A stretch of DNA of 64,000 nucleotides from Paenibacillus senegalensis JC66 (GCF_000285515.1 NZ_HE610957.1:952249-1016248); one strand, 5' to 3'; positions 38,737-47,529 are shown, counted from the stretch's first letter. A program made the numbers and translations. Notes: generated from the letters alone by a model not told the origin.

Positions 38737-39174
38737 TTATAAATCAAAATTGAAGTCGACAAGCTTCTCGGCAATTTCATTGAATGAATCCTCCGATTGC
38801 TGGAAATAGCTCTCCCACAGATCTTTGCTCCAAATTTCCACGCGATTGGATACGCCAAGCACCACACACTCTTTCTTAAGCTTGGCATACTCCACTAACG
38901 TATTAGGTAAGTTTACCCTTCCCTGTTTATCCAGTTCGCATTCTGTTGCTCCAGAGAAGAAAAATCGGGTAAACGCGCGGGCATCTGATTTCATTAAGGG
39001 CAGGGATTTAAGCTTCCCTTCCAAAACCGTCCACTCTTGCATGGGGTAGACAAACAAGCAGTTGTCCAATCCTCGAGTGACGACAAAGCTGGGACCAAGG
39101 GCTTCACGAAACTTGGCGGGAATAATCATTCGGCCTTTCTCATCAACACTATGCTGATATTCCCCCATGAACAT
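38737..39174 (-). CDS. mraZ: Transcriptional regulator MraZ
   Basis: AbrB-like DNA-binding protein with two copies of the swapped-hairpin domain, first gene of the dcw cluster. 145 residues from [24 protein letters not shown]. The conserved DEKGRM(I)IP and DKQGRVNLP motifs mark the two halves. Start chosen behind GAAAGGGGTGAAG; a longer frame has no support. It probably represses its own operon through the four boxes directly upstream. Confidence 0.95.
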   Translation of the reverse strand: MFMGEYQHSVDEKGRMIIPAKFREALGPSFVVTRGLDNCLFVYPMQEWTVLEGKLKSLPLMKSDARAFTRFFFSGATECELDKQGRVNLPNTLVEYAKLKKECVVLGVSNRVEIWSKDLWESYFQQSEDSFNEIAEKLVDFNFDL

Positions 39175-39179
39175 GGTAC

Positions 39180-39219
39180 CCTTCACCCCTTTCCACCACT
39201 TTGCACCACTTTCCCCCAC
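39180..39219 (-). promoter_or_regulatory. Four tandem MraZ-binding boxes
   Basis: On the minus strand four 10 bp units follow each other: GTGGGGGAAA (39219-39210), GTGGTGCAAA (39209-39200), GTGGTGGAAA (39199-39190) and GGGGTGAAGG (39189-39180). Known MraZ sites are GTGGG-like repeats at 10 bp period in front of mraZ. The array runs from the transcription start into the ribosome site, so MraZ binding would block transcription. Confidence 0.85.
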
Positions 39220-39227
39220 ATAACAGT

Positions 39228-39256
39228 ATTATAATCAAAAAGTGCTCCCAAACCAA
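39228..39256 (-). promoter_or_regulatory. SigA-type promoter of the dcw cluster (mraZ)
   Basis: Minus strand TTGGTT (39256-39251), 17 bp, TATAAT (39233-39228). The start point would fall at the beginning of the MraZ boxes. Confidence 0.7.
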
Positions 39257-39358
39257 GCAACTTTCCAAAAAGTTTTTATAGCGTTATGATTATTCAGTCA
39301 ATTTCATTTGCTCAGCAAGGAGTTTTCCCCATAAAAATAAAAAGAAGTTGTCCAATAT

Positions 39359-39416
39359 GTCCCCACAATAAAAAAGTTGGACGGAAATCGTAATTTCCGT
39401 CCAACTTTTTTTGTCA
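39359..39416. repeat. Terminator after ahcY, copy 1 of a dispersed repeat
   Basis: The hairpin 39371-39411 has arms AGTTGGACGGAAAT and ATTTCCGTCCAACT with U/A-runs on both sides, so it is bidirectional and ends the minus-strand ahcY transcript. The hairpin and its flanks (GTCCC..AATAAAA on one side, TTTTTTGTCA on the other) return at 50435-50490. Confidence 0.85.
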
Positions 39417-39485
39417 GGGCGTCCAGTCGTCCATTCTCACTGATTATCTGAACCGCCCCTTTATAATGGATTGAATGGCGAAAGC

Positions 39486-40748
39486 TTAATGTTCCTGCCA
39501 GCTTTCCAGGTAGCGCACCTGCTCTTCTGACAAGGAATCGATCGTTAATCCTAGTGACTCCAGCTTGTATCTGGCTACCTGCTCATCTAATTCATAGGGG
39601 ACATTAACGACTTTGGTGCCGATAGCTTTATACTGCTCGTTCACGTATTTCAGAGACAATGCCTGAAGGGCAAAGGTCATATCCATAATCTCCGCAGGAT
39701 GTCCGTCTCCTGCAGCCAAATTAACCAATCTCCCCTCGGCCAAAATATAGAACTTGCGACCATCCTTCAACACATATTCCTCAATGTTCCGTCTAACGGT
39801 CCTGCTCGATACAGCCATCTCCTCAAGCTCAGGCTTGTTAACCTCTACATCGAAATGGCCGGCATTGGACAGAATTGCACCGTCCTTCATAACTTCGTAA
39901 TGCTCCTTGCGGATGATATCACGATTCCCGGTAACAGTCACGAAGAAGTCTCCAATGCGGGCGGCATCACGCATCGTCATCACTCGGAAACCATCCATAT
40001 AAGCTTCTACCGCTTTAATCGGATCAACTTCGGTTACGACCACATTCGCTCCCAGGCCTTGGGCGCGTTTGGCCACACCTTTTCCGCACCAGCCGTAGCC
40101 AGCTACCACAACCGTCTTTCCAGCAACGACCAGATTAGTCGTCCGGTTAATGCCGTCCCATACGGATTGGCCCGTGCCGTAGCGATTGTCGAATAAATAT
40201 TTGCAGAAAGCATCATTTACGGCGATCATCGGAAACTGGAGAGTCCCATCCTTTTCCATTGCTTTCAGCCGCAAAATTCCGGTCGTTGTTTCCTCCGCCC
40301 CGCCACGCACCTGTGCCAGCAAGTCCTTGCGTTCAGAATGAAGAATAGTCACCAAATCTCCGCCGTCATCAATGATCAGGTCCGGCTTAGTCTCCAATGT
40401 CTGAACCATTAACTGCTTATATTCAACAGGATCCGGGTTGTACTTGGCAAATACCGTAATCCCATCCTCTACCAATGCTGCACATACATCATCCTGGGTA
40501 GACAAAGGATTGCTCCCAGTAATGGCTACCTGAGCTCCTCCAGCCTGGATGACCTTGGCCAAATAAGCAGTCTTCGCTTCTAAATGCAGCGAGATCGCCA
40601 CCTTCAAGCCTTTAAATGGCTGCTCCCGCGCGAATTGCTCTTTAATCCGATTCAAAACCGGCATATGGGCGTCAGCCCATCCGATTTTCAAATGACCTTC
40701 CGGGGCCAGCGATATGTCTGTAATTACACTTTGTTCTTTTGAATTCAT
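39486..40748 (-). CDS. ahcY: Adenosylhomocysteinase
   Basis: NAD-dependent enzyme that splits S-adenosylhomocysteine into adenosine and homocysteine, relieving inhibition of methyltransferases. 420 residues, length of the short bacterial/archaeal form. NAD-binding GYGWCGKGVAKRAQGLGANVVVTEVDP at about 215-240; substrate motifs EETTTGILRL and NDAFCKYLFDNRYGTGQS. The C-terminus ends early compared with the long form (YLESWQEH). Many Bacillus species use MtnN/LuxS instead. It sits between bshC and mraZ as an extra gene compared with B. subtilis. Confidence 0.95.
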   Translation of the reverse strand: MNSKEQSVITDISLAPEGHLKIGWADAHMPVLNRIKEQFAREQPFKGLKVAISLHLEAKTAYLAKVIQAGGAQVAITGSNPLSTQDDVCAALVEDGITVFAKYNPDPVEYKQLMVQTLETKPDLIIDDGGDLVTILHSERKDLLAQVRGGAEETTTGILRLKAMEKDGTLQFPMIAVNDAFCKYLFDNRYGTGQSVWDGINRTTNLVVAGKTVVVAGYGWCGKGVAKRAQGLGANVVVTEVDPIKAVEAYMDGFRVMTMRDAARIGDFFVTVTGNRDIIRKEHYEVMKDGAILSNAGHFDVEVNKPELEEMAVSSRTVRRNIEEYVLKDGRKFYILAEGRLVNLAAGDGHPAEIMDMTFALQALSLKYVNEQYKAIGTKVVNVPYELDEQVARYKLESLGLTIDSLSEEQVRYLESWQEH

Positions 40749-40813
40749 TATCCATTCATGCCTCCTGACATAATTGTTGCAACCTGCAGCTTATGCATCA
40801 TATCCTGCCCCTT

Positions 40814-42442
40814 TTATAAGTACACGATGGAATGCAAAGGACGCAGCTGCAGCGGCTGGGCTACCAGCTCTTCCAGCCAGCTATGACCGTACTTATTAAC
40901 ATAACTATATAAATTGTAGACTCTTTCCTGTGGTTTGCCAAGAGGAAAGAGCGTATTTCGGATTCGGTCCCATTGCCTGAGCGCAGCCTCGTACTGGGAT
41001 TTGTTTGCTTCGATCGAGCGGGCCTGGAGAAAATCAATCTGCTCAACAATTTTGGCCGCATTCGTCTGACCCAATTTTTCCATACCCGGATTAATCTTGG
41101 CGACAGCCTGCAGGATGGGCTTGTAAATTTCGGCAAATTGCTCTTTGGCCAGCTTGAATCTTTCCTCCAAACAAAGCTCATCCTGCGATCTCAGCCACTC
41201 CTCCTTCTTTTCCTCCCATTGGTCGAAGGCTTCCTCTAAGGTCAGCTCGTACTTGTCAATATATTTCTGCACAGTACCTTCCACCAAAGTATGCTCTTTA
41301 CGCGGCAAAAGAATGGGCATCTGCATCCCGACCGCGCCGAATACTTGGCGAAGCTGTCCCCAATAAGCGATTTCACCAGGACCAAGTACAGAAGCAAGTA
41401 CCGGAAGCAGAAATTCCTGCATGAGCGGCCTGGTGATGACATTATTGCTCAGACTGCCCGGACGGCTCCAGGCCATTTCCTGCAGTTCGCCGAGAGAATA
41501 TTCCTGCTCCCCTCTCTTATCTGTGAACCCGCTGCTGCTGCGCTGCAGCAGTCGTCTTTCGCCATCCTCACCGAATACAAATAAATTCGCCGAGAGCGGC
41601 GAAGTTTCAACCTGCGGCTGATAGCCGGCTGACACCAGCTTGCTGCTCTCGTTAAGAAAGGCCTCGCTGATCAGCTCATTCTGTTCGAGCAATTGCTCGA
41701 ACATCGCTCCTTCCAGCTTCCTAATACCCGGGTCATCGGAATCAAGCAGAATGAGCCCATGACGGCCAAATAATGACGCCATAATCCTGGCGAAAAATTC
41801 CGACAAAGTGGAGGACTGACCGGCAATCAAGGTTAATTGATCCATGATGGGAGCCTTAAATTCCGTATCCATCAGCGATTTATCCAACTGCTGAAGCACA
41901 TCCTCCCAGTGCTTCACTGTCAGTCGGCTAATGGAGGTTCTAGGCTCCCCCTCTGCTGGGGATAGCTTGATTTTAACAGCTTCATTATGGGCATGAACAT
42001 ACGTATGATTGACTTCATCGATGTCATGGTCCTCTCCGGCTATCCAAAATACGGGCACCACCGCACGGCCGAGCTTCTCCGCGGCATGCTTGGCCGCTTG
42101 AATAATCGTTATTGCTTTATAAATAACAAGCAGCGGTCCGGTAAACAATCCGGCCTGCTGCCCGCCTACAACGACAAGCGTGTTTTCGTTTTTCAGCTGT
42201 TCCAGAGCCTGAAAAGCCTCGGCTGCATTATTGACTTTATCATTGTATCGGATCAAGCTGTGGACCAGCTCGGTTCGATTAGCAGTTAAAGAACGGGGAT
42301 GCCCGAGCGCCTCTGCCCGTATAGCCCAACTGTCTCCATCCCAGGGATTATATTCATAAAACTCGCTTACTTTAGAAAACTGATGATAATAGTCGGCAGC
42401 CAGCCGCTGCCCTGAGTTTCGCTCAAAAGGAATTATTTTCAT
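40814..42442 (-). CDS. bshC: Bacillithiol biosynthesis cysteine-adding enzyme BshC
   Basis: Last enzyme of bacillithiol synthesis, joining cysteine to GlcN-malate. 542 residues, normal for BshC. Recognised by NTLVVVGGQQAGLFTGPLLVIYKA, FWIAGEDHDIDEVNH (HDIDE motif) and the C-terminal coiled coil (about 390-465, KYIDKYELTLEEAFDQ). The gene order bshC near mraZ-rsmH-ftsL is the Bacillus arrangement (yllA). It is 65 bp upstream of ahcY and may share its transcript. Confidence 0.95.
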   Translation of the reverse strand: MKIIPFERNSGQRLAADYYHQFSKVSEFYEYNPWDGDSWAIRAEALGHPRSLTANRTELVHSLIRYNDKVNNAAEAFQALEQLKNENTLVVVGGQQAGLFTGPLLVIYKAITIIQAAKHAAEKLGRAVVPVFWIAGEDHDIDEVNHTYVHAHNEAVKIKLSPAEGEPRTSISRLTVKHWEDVLQQLDKSLMDTEFKAPIMDQLTLIAGQSSTLSEFFARIMASLFGRHGLILLDSDDPGIRKLEGAMFEQLLEQNELISEAFLNESSKLVSAGYQPQVETSPLSANLFVFGEDGERRLLQRSSSGFTDKRGEQEYSLGELQEMAWSRPGSLSNNVITRPLMQEFLLPVLASVLGPGEIAYWGQLRQVFGAVGMQMPILLPRKEHTLVEGTVQKYIDKYELTLEEAFDQWEEKKEEWLRSQDELCLEERFKLAKEQFAEIYKPILQAVAKINPGMEKLGQTNAAKIVEQIDFLQARSIEANKSQYEAALRQWDRIRNTLFPLGKPQERVYNLYSYVNKYGHSWLEELVAQPLQLRPLHSIVYL

Positions 42443-42549
42443 ACAGATGGACTCCTCCCCTACCCTATATAACGACTCGTGAGTAGGTAATCGATTCTGT
42501 TTCGATTGTACACATCCTCCCTCTAATAGTCAAAGAATTCCCTCGAGCT

Positions 42550-43569
42550 TCAGAACGTCTCGCCGGACAAATATTGGTCCTCAAGCGCCTTTACTTGTCG
42601 AACGATGCTCTCATGGTTAGGACAGGGGATCCCCTGTCTGTGTGCAAGCTTCAGCAAGCTCCCATTAATCCAGTCGATCTCCGTCTTTCTCCGTTCCATC
42701 CGATCCTGGAGCATGGAGGAGTGATTGGCAGCCGTCCGCTTGCAAACCGCGACGATTTGCTCCCATAGATCGTCAGCTATCGGGATTCCGAGAGAAAGAG
42801 CGACCTCTCTAGCTTCTTCATACAGCTTTCCTGCCAGCTCTCTGCGCCAGGCATCCTCCAGCAGCTCCCCGTTCTTTACTCCGCTGATTGCAGTCAATGG
42901 ATTAATGACTGCATTCACAATCAGTTTATTCCATATTCGTACGGGCATTGCCCCATCGGCACGGGCATCCACCCCCGCTTCTCTCAATACCTGAATCAGC
43001 GCTTGAGTCTCCCCATCCATTAAATAACCTTCGCCATGCTCTGCTGCTGAAGGACCAGGTGCCGCTGTCTGTCTGTTCCCGGCAAAGGCTCTGCCCAGCC
43101 AGACCGTTCCCCTCCCCGTCTGTAACACCACAGTCTCCGATTCCCTTTTGGCCCCTTCAGTTGTTACAGCGGCAAACAGACGGGATTGAGAAAGCATCTC
43201 AGCCAGCAGCTCCATATGGCCTATACCGTTCTGGAAGCCAACCAGCTTGGTTTCCCCAAGCATTTGCGTCTTCAGCCATTGGATTAATGCAGCATTAATA
43301 TCCTTTTGCTTGACGGTAAGCAATATCCATGACCATGTAGATTCGGCGGACGGAAGCGCTGCCGCCAGCGCTTCGTCAAATGCCGTAATGGAGACAGGAT
43401 GCACGGTTTGTTTCGTACCATTAAGCGCTGTTACCGTTATGCCTTGGGCAGCAATAGATTCGGCTTGTTCTTTGGTTCTGCACACCAAATGAACCTCCGC
43501 TGACCCCAGCGCTAGTCTACCAGCCATGAGCAGGCCTATGGAGCCTCCGCCAACCACCAATACGCGCAT
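42550..43569 (-). CDS. panE: Ketopantoate reductase family protein (2-dehydropantoate 2-reductase)
   Basis: NADPH-dependent reductase that forms pantoate for coenzyme A. 339 residues from MRVLVVGGGSIGLLMAGRL, behind AAAGGAGTTAGCC. N-terminal Rossmann loop GGGSIG, then LVGFQNGIGH. The C-terminal domain has KLIVNAVINPLTAISGVKNGELLEDAW with the catalytic lysine region, and TEIDWINGSLLKLAHRQGIPCPNHESI. B. subtilis has a similar gene (ylbQ) near the same place. The panE function is likely but related reductases exist. Confidence 0.88.
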   Translation of the reverse strand: MRVLVVGGGSIGLLMAGRLALGSAEVHLVCRTKEQAESIAAQGITVTALNGTKQTVHPVSITAFDEALAAALPSAESTWSWILLTVKQKDINAALIQWLKTQMLGETKLVGFQNGIGHMELLAEMLSQSRLFAAVTTEGAKRESETVVLQTGRGTVWLGRAFAGNRQTAAPGPSAAEHGEGYLMDGETQALIQVLREAGVDARADGAMPVRIWNKLIVNAVINPLTAISGVKNGELLEDAWRRELAGKLYEEAREVALSLGIPIADDLWEQIVAVCKRTAANHSSMLQDRMERRKTEIDWINGSLLKLAHRQGIPCPNHESIVRQVKALEDQYLSGETF

Positions 43570-43625
43570 TAGGCTAACTCCTTTGCAGGCTAATTTCCGA
43601 TCCATTTCTTGTAGGAGCAAAAGTG

Positions 43626-43730
43626 CATAATTCGATTATCAACAGGCAGCAGCAAGACATAGACATCGAACACCGCGTTGATATCCATATCTTTGTTTGC
43701 TTAAAAGCCCACCGCAATTTATGCAAAATG
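43626..43730 (-). repeat. Structured dispersed element, copy A (upstream of panE)
   Basis: About 105 bp similar to 63509-63615 in the same orientation. Shared blocks are CATAATTCGATT, GCAGCA.CAAGA.ATAGACA, TATCTT and TTAAAAG. Minus-strand RNA has AAGAUAUGGA (43693-43684) and UCUAUGUCUU (43663-43654), which pair over all ten positions with two G-U pairs. It lies in a 398 bp gap between panE and rsfA that has no credible gene. Confidence 0.7.
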
Positions 43731-43913
43731 GCTATCCTACAAGATCAATGGTCTTTACGTTACATTCCCCTTCTGCTTCCTGTTTTCCTGCCTGAGTTAG
43801 CATTTTACCTGCCCCTATCCAGCTATATCAACTATTTTGCCGTACTATTTCTTTTAAATGTAGTCAAATCATCCGCTAGCACAGATTGTTCATTTCCAAG
43901 CAGGCAAACAAAC

Positions 43914-43952
43914 AAAAAATCCGGTTTTCCATCATTTAGGGAAACACCGGAT
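43914..43952 (-). terminator. Intrinsic terminator after rsfA
   Basis: Minus-strand arms ATCCGGTGTTTCC and GGAAAACCGGAT with an 8-base loop (13- and 12-base arms, so one bulge) and a six-U tail, 16 bases after the rsfA stop. Confidence 0.85.
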
Positions 43953-43967
43953 CTTTCGGTAGCGGCA

Positions 43968-44618
43968 CTAATCAATTTTCTCCAGATTGCCGTTGGCATC
44001 CATCTTAAACTTCGCTTTCTTGTCATCCTCTTCTTCCACGAGGAAGGCCAGCTTACGAGCGCGGTCCATAATTTGAATTAGAGCCCGGTAGTCGTCATTG
44101 ACAACCTGATAGTCCGTCTGAACCTCGTTAACTTGTTTATTGAGTCTTTCATTCTCCGAACGCAAATGAGCCACTTCTTCCTGCAGCTCCTGCAACTCTT
44201 TTTCCATAGATTTGGCCTGACGGGACAGCTCGTAATATGTACTCTTCCACTGCTTCAGAAAACGGATTACAGCCTCTACAGACAAACTTTCTTCGGAGAA
44301 ACCGTCTGTTCTTAGAAGATTGGCGTCACCGTCCAACACAGCTACAGAGGAAACACTGGAAAGAGGAGCAGAGGCATTTTTCTTCAGCTGGCTTCTTTTT
44401 TGGCGCTGAGCTTTGGCTATTTGAATAGCAGCCTCATATCTCTTGCGGACACAGCTGTTCCAGCGGAACCCGCATGCAGCGGCCGTTCGGCCAATCTTTT
44501 CCCCTACTTCCTCAAATGCAGTTAACTGGGTGCTTCCATCACGGATATGTCTTAGCGTCACCTCCGCAAGAATCAGATCATCTTCTTCGCTCCAAGCATC
44601 TTGTCTTACTGCCGACAT
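43968..44618 (-). CDS. rsfA: RsfA-family prespore transcription regulator
   Basis: 216 residues. The N-terminal Myb-like region DAWSEEDDLILAEVTLRHIRDGSTQLTAFEEVGEKIGRTAAACGFRWNS is the RsfA signature. It is followed by a basic stretch and a long coiled coil (about 125-195). In B. subtilis RsfA adjusts SigF-dependent prespore genes and its paralogue YlbO has a similar build; which one this is cannot be said. ATG behind GGGAGGTAATTAG. It ends at a good terminator. Confidence 0.88.
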   Translation of the reverse strand: MSAVRQDAWSEEDDLILAEVTLRHIRDGSTQLTAFEEVGEKIGRTAAACGFRWNSCVRKRYEAAIQIAKAQRQKRSQLKKNASAPLSSVSSVAVLDGDANLLRTDGFSEESLSVEAVIRFLKQWKSTYYELSRQAKSMEKELQELQEEVAHLRSENERLNKQVNEVQTDYQVVNDDYRALIQIMDRARKLAFLVEEEDDKKAKFKMDANGNLEKID

Positions 44619-44947
44619 CTAATTACCTCCCAACCGATAGTAAAGAAATTACAAGAATGGATCTTGCTCATTCAGGTGTTAATGGCTTGCATAAAGACTA
44701 AACGTTCCCGATACCTTATCTTTATGCCAATACTAGAGTTCATAGAATCTATTTGATACTAAAAGGTATATCCAATTTTTTTGGCAAACATACATGATTT
44801 TCGAAAGAATTGGAAACGCTAAGGGAGACCGCGATTTTCGGAAATGTTTCGATTTTGTCACGGATTCGAGTTTACAGGCCCATCCTCGGGCGGTATAATA
44901 TTAGCAGTACTAGTGATGATCGTTGTGTAAGAGAGGAGGATGTTACG
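44619..44947. other. Divergent intergenic region rsfA / DUF2626
   Basis: 329 bp between divergent genes. The right part carries the promoter and ribosome site of the DUF2626 gene; the left 250 bp are AT-rich and should hold the rsfA promoter, but I could not point to a convincing one. No repeat or further gene seen. Confidence 0.5.
44871..44899 (+). promoter_or_regulatory. SigA-type promoter of the DUF2626 gene
   Basis: TTTACA (44871-44876), 17 bp, TATAAT (44894-44899). About 35 bases downstream is AGAGAGGAGGATG, the ribosome site of the 76-residue gene. Confidence 0.8.
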
Positions 44948-45178
44948 GTGGCACGCATGTATCGTGTCCTTGGTTTCTGGACACTTGTTATCGGATTAAT
45001 GGCATTAGCCGGACATATGATTCCTATGGCATTAATTTTCTTTTTCCAAACCGCAGTGTTTGTTGTGCTCGGTTATATGAATTTGACAGAACGCACTTAC
45101 ATTGTGATGTTTTGGGCGTACATGCTCATCTCATTTACCGGTTTTACATATTGGTCTGTCTTCCATATGGAGCTGTAA
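44948..45178 (+). CDS. DUF2626 small membrane protein
   Basis: 76-residue protein with GTG start behind GAGAGGAGGATGTTACG. Three hydrophobic segments: VLGFWTLVIGLMALAG, MALIFFFQTAVFVVLGY and YIVMFWAYMLISFTGFTYW. The pattern, with TERTYIVMF between the last two, is that of DUF2626 (B. subtilis YqgY type); function unknown. An upstream in-frame ATG (44810) precedes the promoter and is not used. Strong promoter and terminator suggest a single-gene, well expressed unit. Confidence 0.85.
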   Translation: MARMYRVLGFWTLVIGLMALAGHMIPMALIFFFQTAVFVVLGYMNLTERTYIVMFWAYMLISFTGFTYWSVFHMEL

Positions 45179-45212
45179 GTCCGGTCGATAAGCTAACTAA
45201 CCTGCGTAACCA

Positions 45213-45245
45213 AGATGATTGCTGGTCAGCAATCATCTTTTTTCA
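45213..45245 (+). terminator. Terminator after the DUF2626 gene
   Basis: AAGATGATTGCTG / CAGCAATCATCTT: near-perfect 13 bp stem followed by six T. Likely bidirectional for the convergent methyltransferase gene. Confidence 0.88.
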
Positions 45246-45288
45246 TGTTTTCATACCCGGAAACGGACATTGGCAAGCGGGGGCATGA

Positions 45289-46410
45289 CTAGAGCTTTCT
45301 TTGAATCAGCACTTTAAAAAGCTCGCTCATTCCATCGCTCAGCAGCAGCTGGCGGATAGCCCTGTTCTTTCTTGCCACCGGGGAGAATGGATCGCGGGAA
45401 GCATGGTTTTGCAGTTCATTCAATATTCCCTGCTCGACCAAAAATTGCTTTTGTGTAGTCCACTGTTCCGTCACCATACCGCCGAGGCGGCCCGCCCTCA
45501 TGCAGGCGGAGAAATTAACATGCGATGTAATATCCTGCTCACCGGGATAGATTAACGGGTTATCCTGCGCTTCATGCCGGTAATAACACATGAGCGTTCC
45601 CTTCATTCGATGGGGGGCATAAATCTCTGCAGCCAAATCGCCATAATCAATAGTCAACAGACACGATCCCGGAGACAGCCATTCCGCCGCCTGCCGCACC
45701 CACCTCTCAGCCAGCAAATTGATTTCCGCCTCTTGTGACTCTTTCAGTTCAATGGAATCGGCCTGCAAATAATGGTATAGCTGATTGTTGCTGCAAGGTT
45801 CCCACCGCTCAGTCAACGCTTGGCTGTCCTCATCCCAAGCTACCCAGCTTTCCATTAATCTCCCATGATTTTGGCGCACACGATGAACGGGGAACGCATC
45901 CAACAACTCATTGGAAAACATGAACATGCGCTCCGGGCAGGGCTGCTGACTCCACTCGTCCTCCCTCCACATTCTGATTTTTCCGGAATGCGCCGCCAGC
46001 TCCTGCAGCAGCAGCTGGCGATGGTATTCACTTTTTTCGATGATCCAATACTCTAACCGTTCATACAAATCAGGCCACGCCCGGGCCAGCTTATCCAGTA
46101 AAGCTCGTGCTAATTTTCCGGTACCGGCACCCCATTCCGTAACCGTACACGCAGAGCTTCTGCTATCTTCATCGGCCCACGCTTTAATCCGATTAGCCAG
46201 CATTTCTCCCATAACCGGAGTAATAGAGGAGCTGGTATAAAAATCTCCTTCCTTCCCCACCTTTGGCCGAGTGTTCATGTAATATCCAAACTCCGGATGA
46301 TAGAGGCACCAATTCATATACTCACAAAAAGTGACCGCTTTCGCTGCTGTCTCTCTAATCGCCAAAGCAATCCATGGTACAATACGGTTACTAGAATTCG
46401 ATTCGATCAT
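45289..46410 (-). CDS. Class I SAM-dependent methyltransferase, MidA/NDUFAF7-type
   Basis: 373 residues from MIESNSSNRIVPW. Family features: the N-terminal FCEYMNWCLYHPEFGYYM, the linker GKEGDFYTSSSITPVMGEMLA, and the SAM site TEWGAGTGKLARALL. Later come the FSNELLDAFPVHRV substrate segment, LTIDYGDLA and GTLMCYYRHEA. Mitochondrial MidA methylates an arginine of complex I; the bacterial substrate is unknown. A start 15 bases upstream (MGASN) is possible. It diverges from a lipoprotein gene. Confidence 0.88.
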   Translation of the reverse strand: MIESNSSNRIVPWIALAIRETAAKAVTFCEYMNWCLYHPEFGYYMNTRPKVGKEGDFYTSSSITPVMGEMLANRIKAWADEDSRSSACTVTEWGAGTGKLARALLDKLARAWPDLYERLEYWIIEKSEYHRQLLLQELAAHSGKIRMWREDEWSQQPCPERMFMFSNELLDAFPVHRVRQNHGRLMESWVAWDEDSQALTERWEPCSNNQLYHYLQADSIELKESQEAEINLLAERWVRQAAEWLSPGSCLLTIDYGDLAAEIYAPHRMKGTLMCYYRHEAQDNPLIYPGEQDITSHVNFSACMRAGRLGGMVTEQWTTQKQFLVEQGILNELQNHASRDPFSPVARKNRAIRQLLLSDGMSELFKVLIQRKL

Positions 46411-46506
46411 GTTTGATGCTCCCATCTGTTTTACGGATTGCTGCAGACAAACCCTGGTTAATAAAGCTATAATGATAACAGCTAAACAAAAGGAGTTTTT
46501 GCCAAA

Positions 46507-47463
46507 ATGCGTTGGAATAAACAAAGCTCGCTTCTCTGCCTGCTTGGCGCCGCCTTATTGACCTCCAGCTGTGCAGAAAAGGTCAATTGGAAGGAACAAG
46601 CGATTACGGCATTAAGCAAGCACGAAGAAATTACAAGCTATACTTTCACGGGTCGCGCCGATCTTGATATCAATCATGAAGCTAAAACAACAAGCAACCC
46701 GATAGTGGACAGTCTCCAGCAATCCTTGCTGCAAGGCAGCCTATCCTGGGAAGGCACCGCTGCATTAAGCCCACTGCGTATAGAAGCCACTTTCGCTGCA
46801 GGAGCAGCCGTGGAATCGTCTGCCATGAAACTGCCTGTTCTTTTTGCCGACAACTCTCTGTATGTTAATATACCATTGATTAATAAACCCGAGGAATATT
46901 TTCAGATTGAATTTGCCGAATTAGCCCAGCTGACGGGCAGTGACTCCGCACTAACTGACGAGCGGCTCAAGCAGACAGCTCATTTATTCGCAGAGCTGCA
47001 TAGTGAGCTGTACAGCTCTGTGGAGGAGCGCTGGTTTTCCCGGCTGGACGCAGAAGAAAGCAACCCGGACGGATCTTTCCGGATTGGAATTGAGATAACC
47101 GAAGAAAATCAGGAGGAGCTTAGTCTGGTCATTCGTGATCATTGGCCCGGCATTGTGGATACACTGCATGCTTACGGCCTGCTGTCACAGGAACAAACGA
47201 CCGAATGGAGGGAAAAGGGACAATCCCTGACCCTGCACGCGCCGGGGCAGCTATCCGTTGAAATCAACGGGGAAGGCTACGCCAGCAGTCAAAGGCTGGA
47301 CCTAACCTACAGCTGGGATGAGGGCAGCCCTCAAACCATCCGCCTTGAGCAAAGCTATGACGACATTAATCAAAACCCGCAATTTCAAAAAGAAATTCCC
47401 GAGCAGGCTCTGCCATTTAGTCAGGTGCTGCGATTATTTTTTCCCGCTGCACGGCAGGATTAA
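46507..47463 (+). CDS. Predicted secreted lipoprotein of unknown function
   Basis: 318 residues with a signal peptide (WNKQSSLLCLLGAALL) and lipobox-like TSSC (Cys at about 22), although the -3 position is Thr instead of Leu. The mature part reads like a beta-rich carrier domain (SYTFTGRADLDI, GSLSWEGTAALSPLRIEATF, LYVNIPLINKPEEYFQIE), similar in style to LppX/LolA-like lipoproteins. I do not recognise a specific family. ATG behind AAAAGGAGTTTTTG, with a TATAAT box at 46468-46473. Ends at a terminator. Confidence 0.75.
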   Translation: MRWNKQSSLLCLLGAALLTSSCAEKVNWKEQAITALSKHEEITSYTFTGRADLDINHEAKTTSNPIVDSLQQSLLQGSLSWEGTAALSPLRIEATFAAGAAVESSAMKLPVLFADNSLYVNIPLINKPEEYFQIEFAELAQLTGSDSALTDERLKQTAHLFAELHSELYSSVEERWFSRLDAEESNPDGSFRIGIEITEENQEELSLVIRDHWPGIVDTLHAYGLLSQEQTTEWREKGQSLTLHAPGQLSVEINGEGYASSQRLDLTYSWDEGSPQTIRLEQSYDDINQNPQFQKEIPEQALPFSQVLRLFFPAARQD

Positions 47464-47500
47464 CCCGTCTTACTTCGTCTTAAGTTCAAGGATGTCGCTT

Positions 47501-47529
47501 AAAACTTCTCTTTTGCGGGGAAGTTTTTT
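47501..47529 (+). terminator. Terminator after the lipoprotein gene
   Basis: AACTTCTC / GGGGAAGTT stem with a six-T tail, then GTCATGTT, an end it shares with the hairpin at 50.48 kb. Confidence 0.75.

Noticed and set aside
43623..44081. 152-codon plus-strand frame upstream of panE
   Set aside because: Overlaps the structured repeat, the rsfA terminator and the end of rsfA; no signals.
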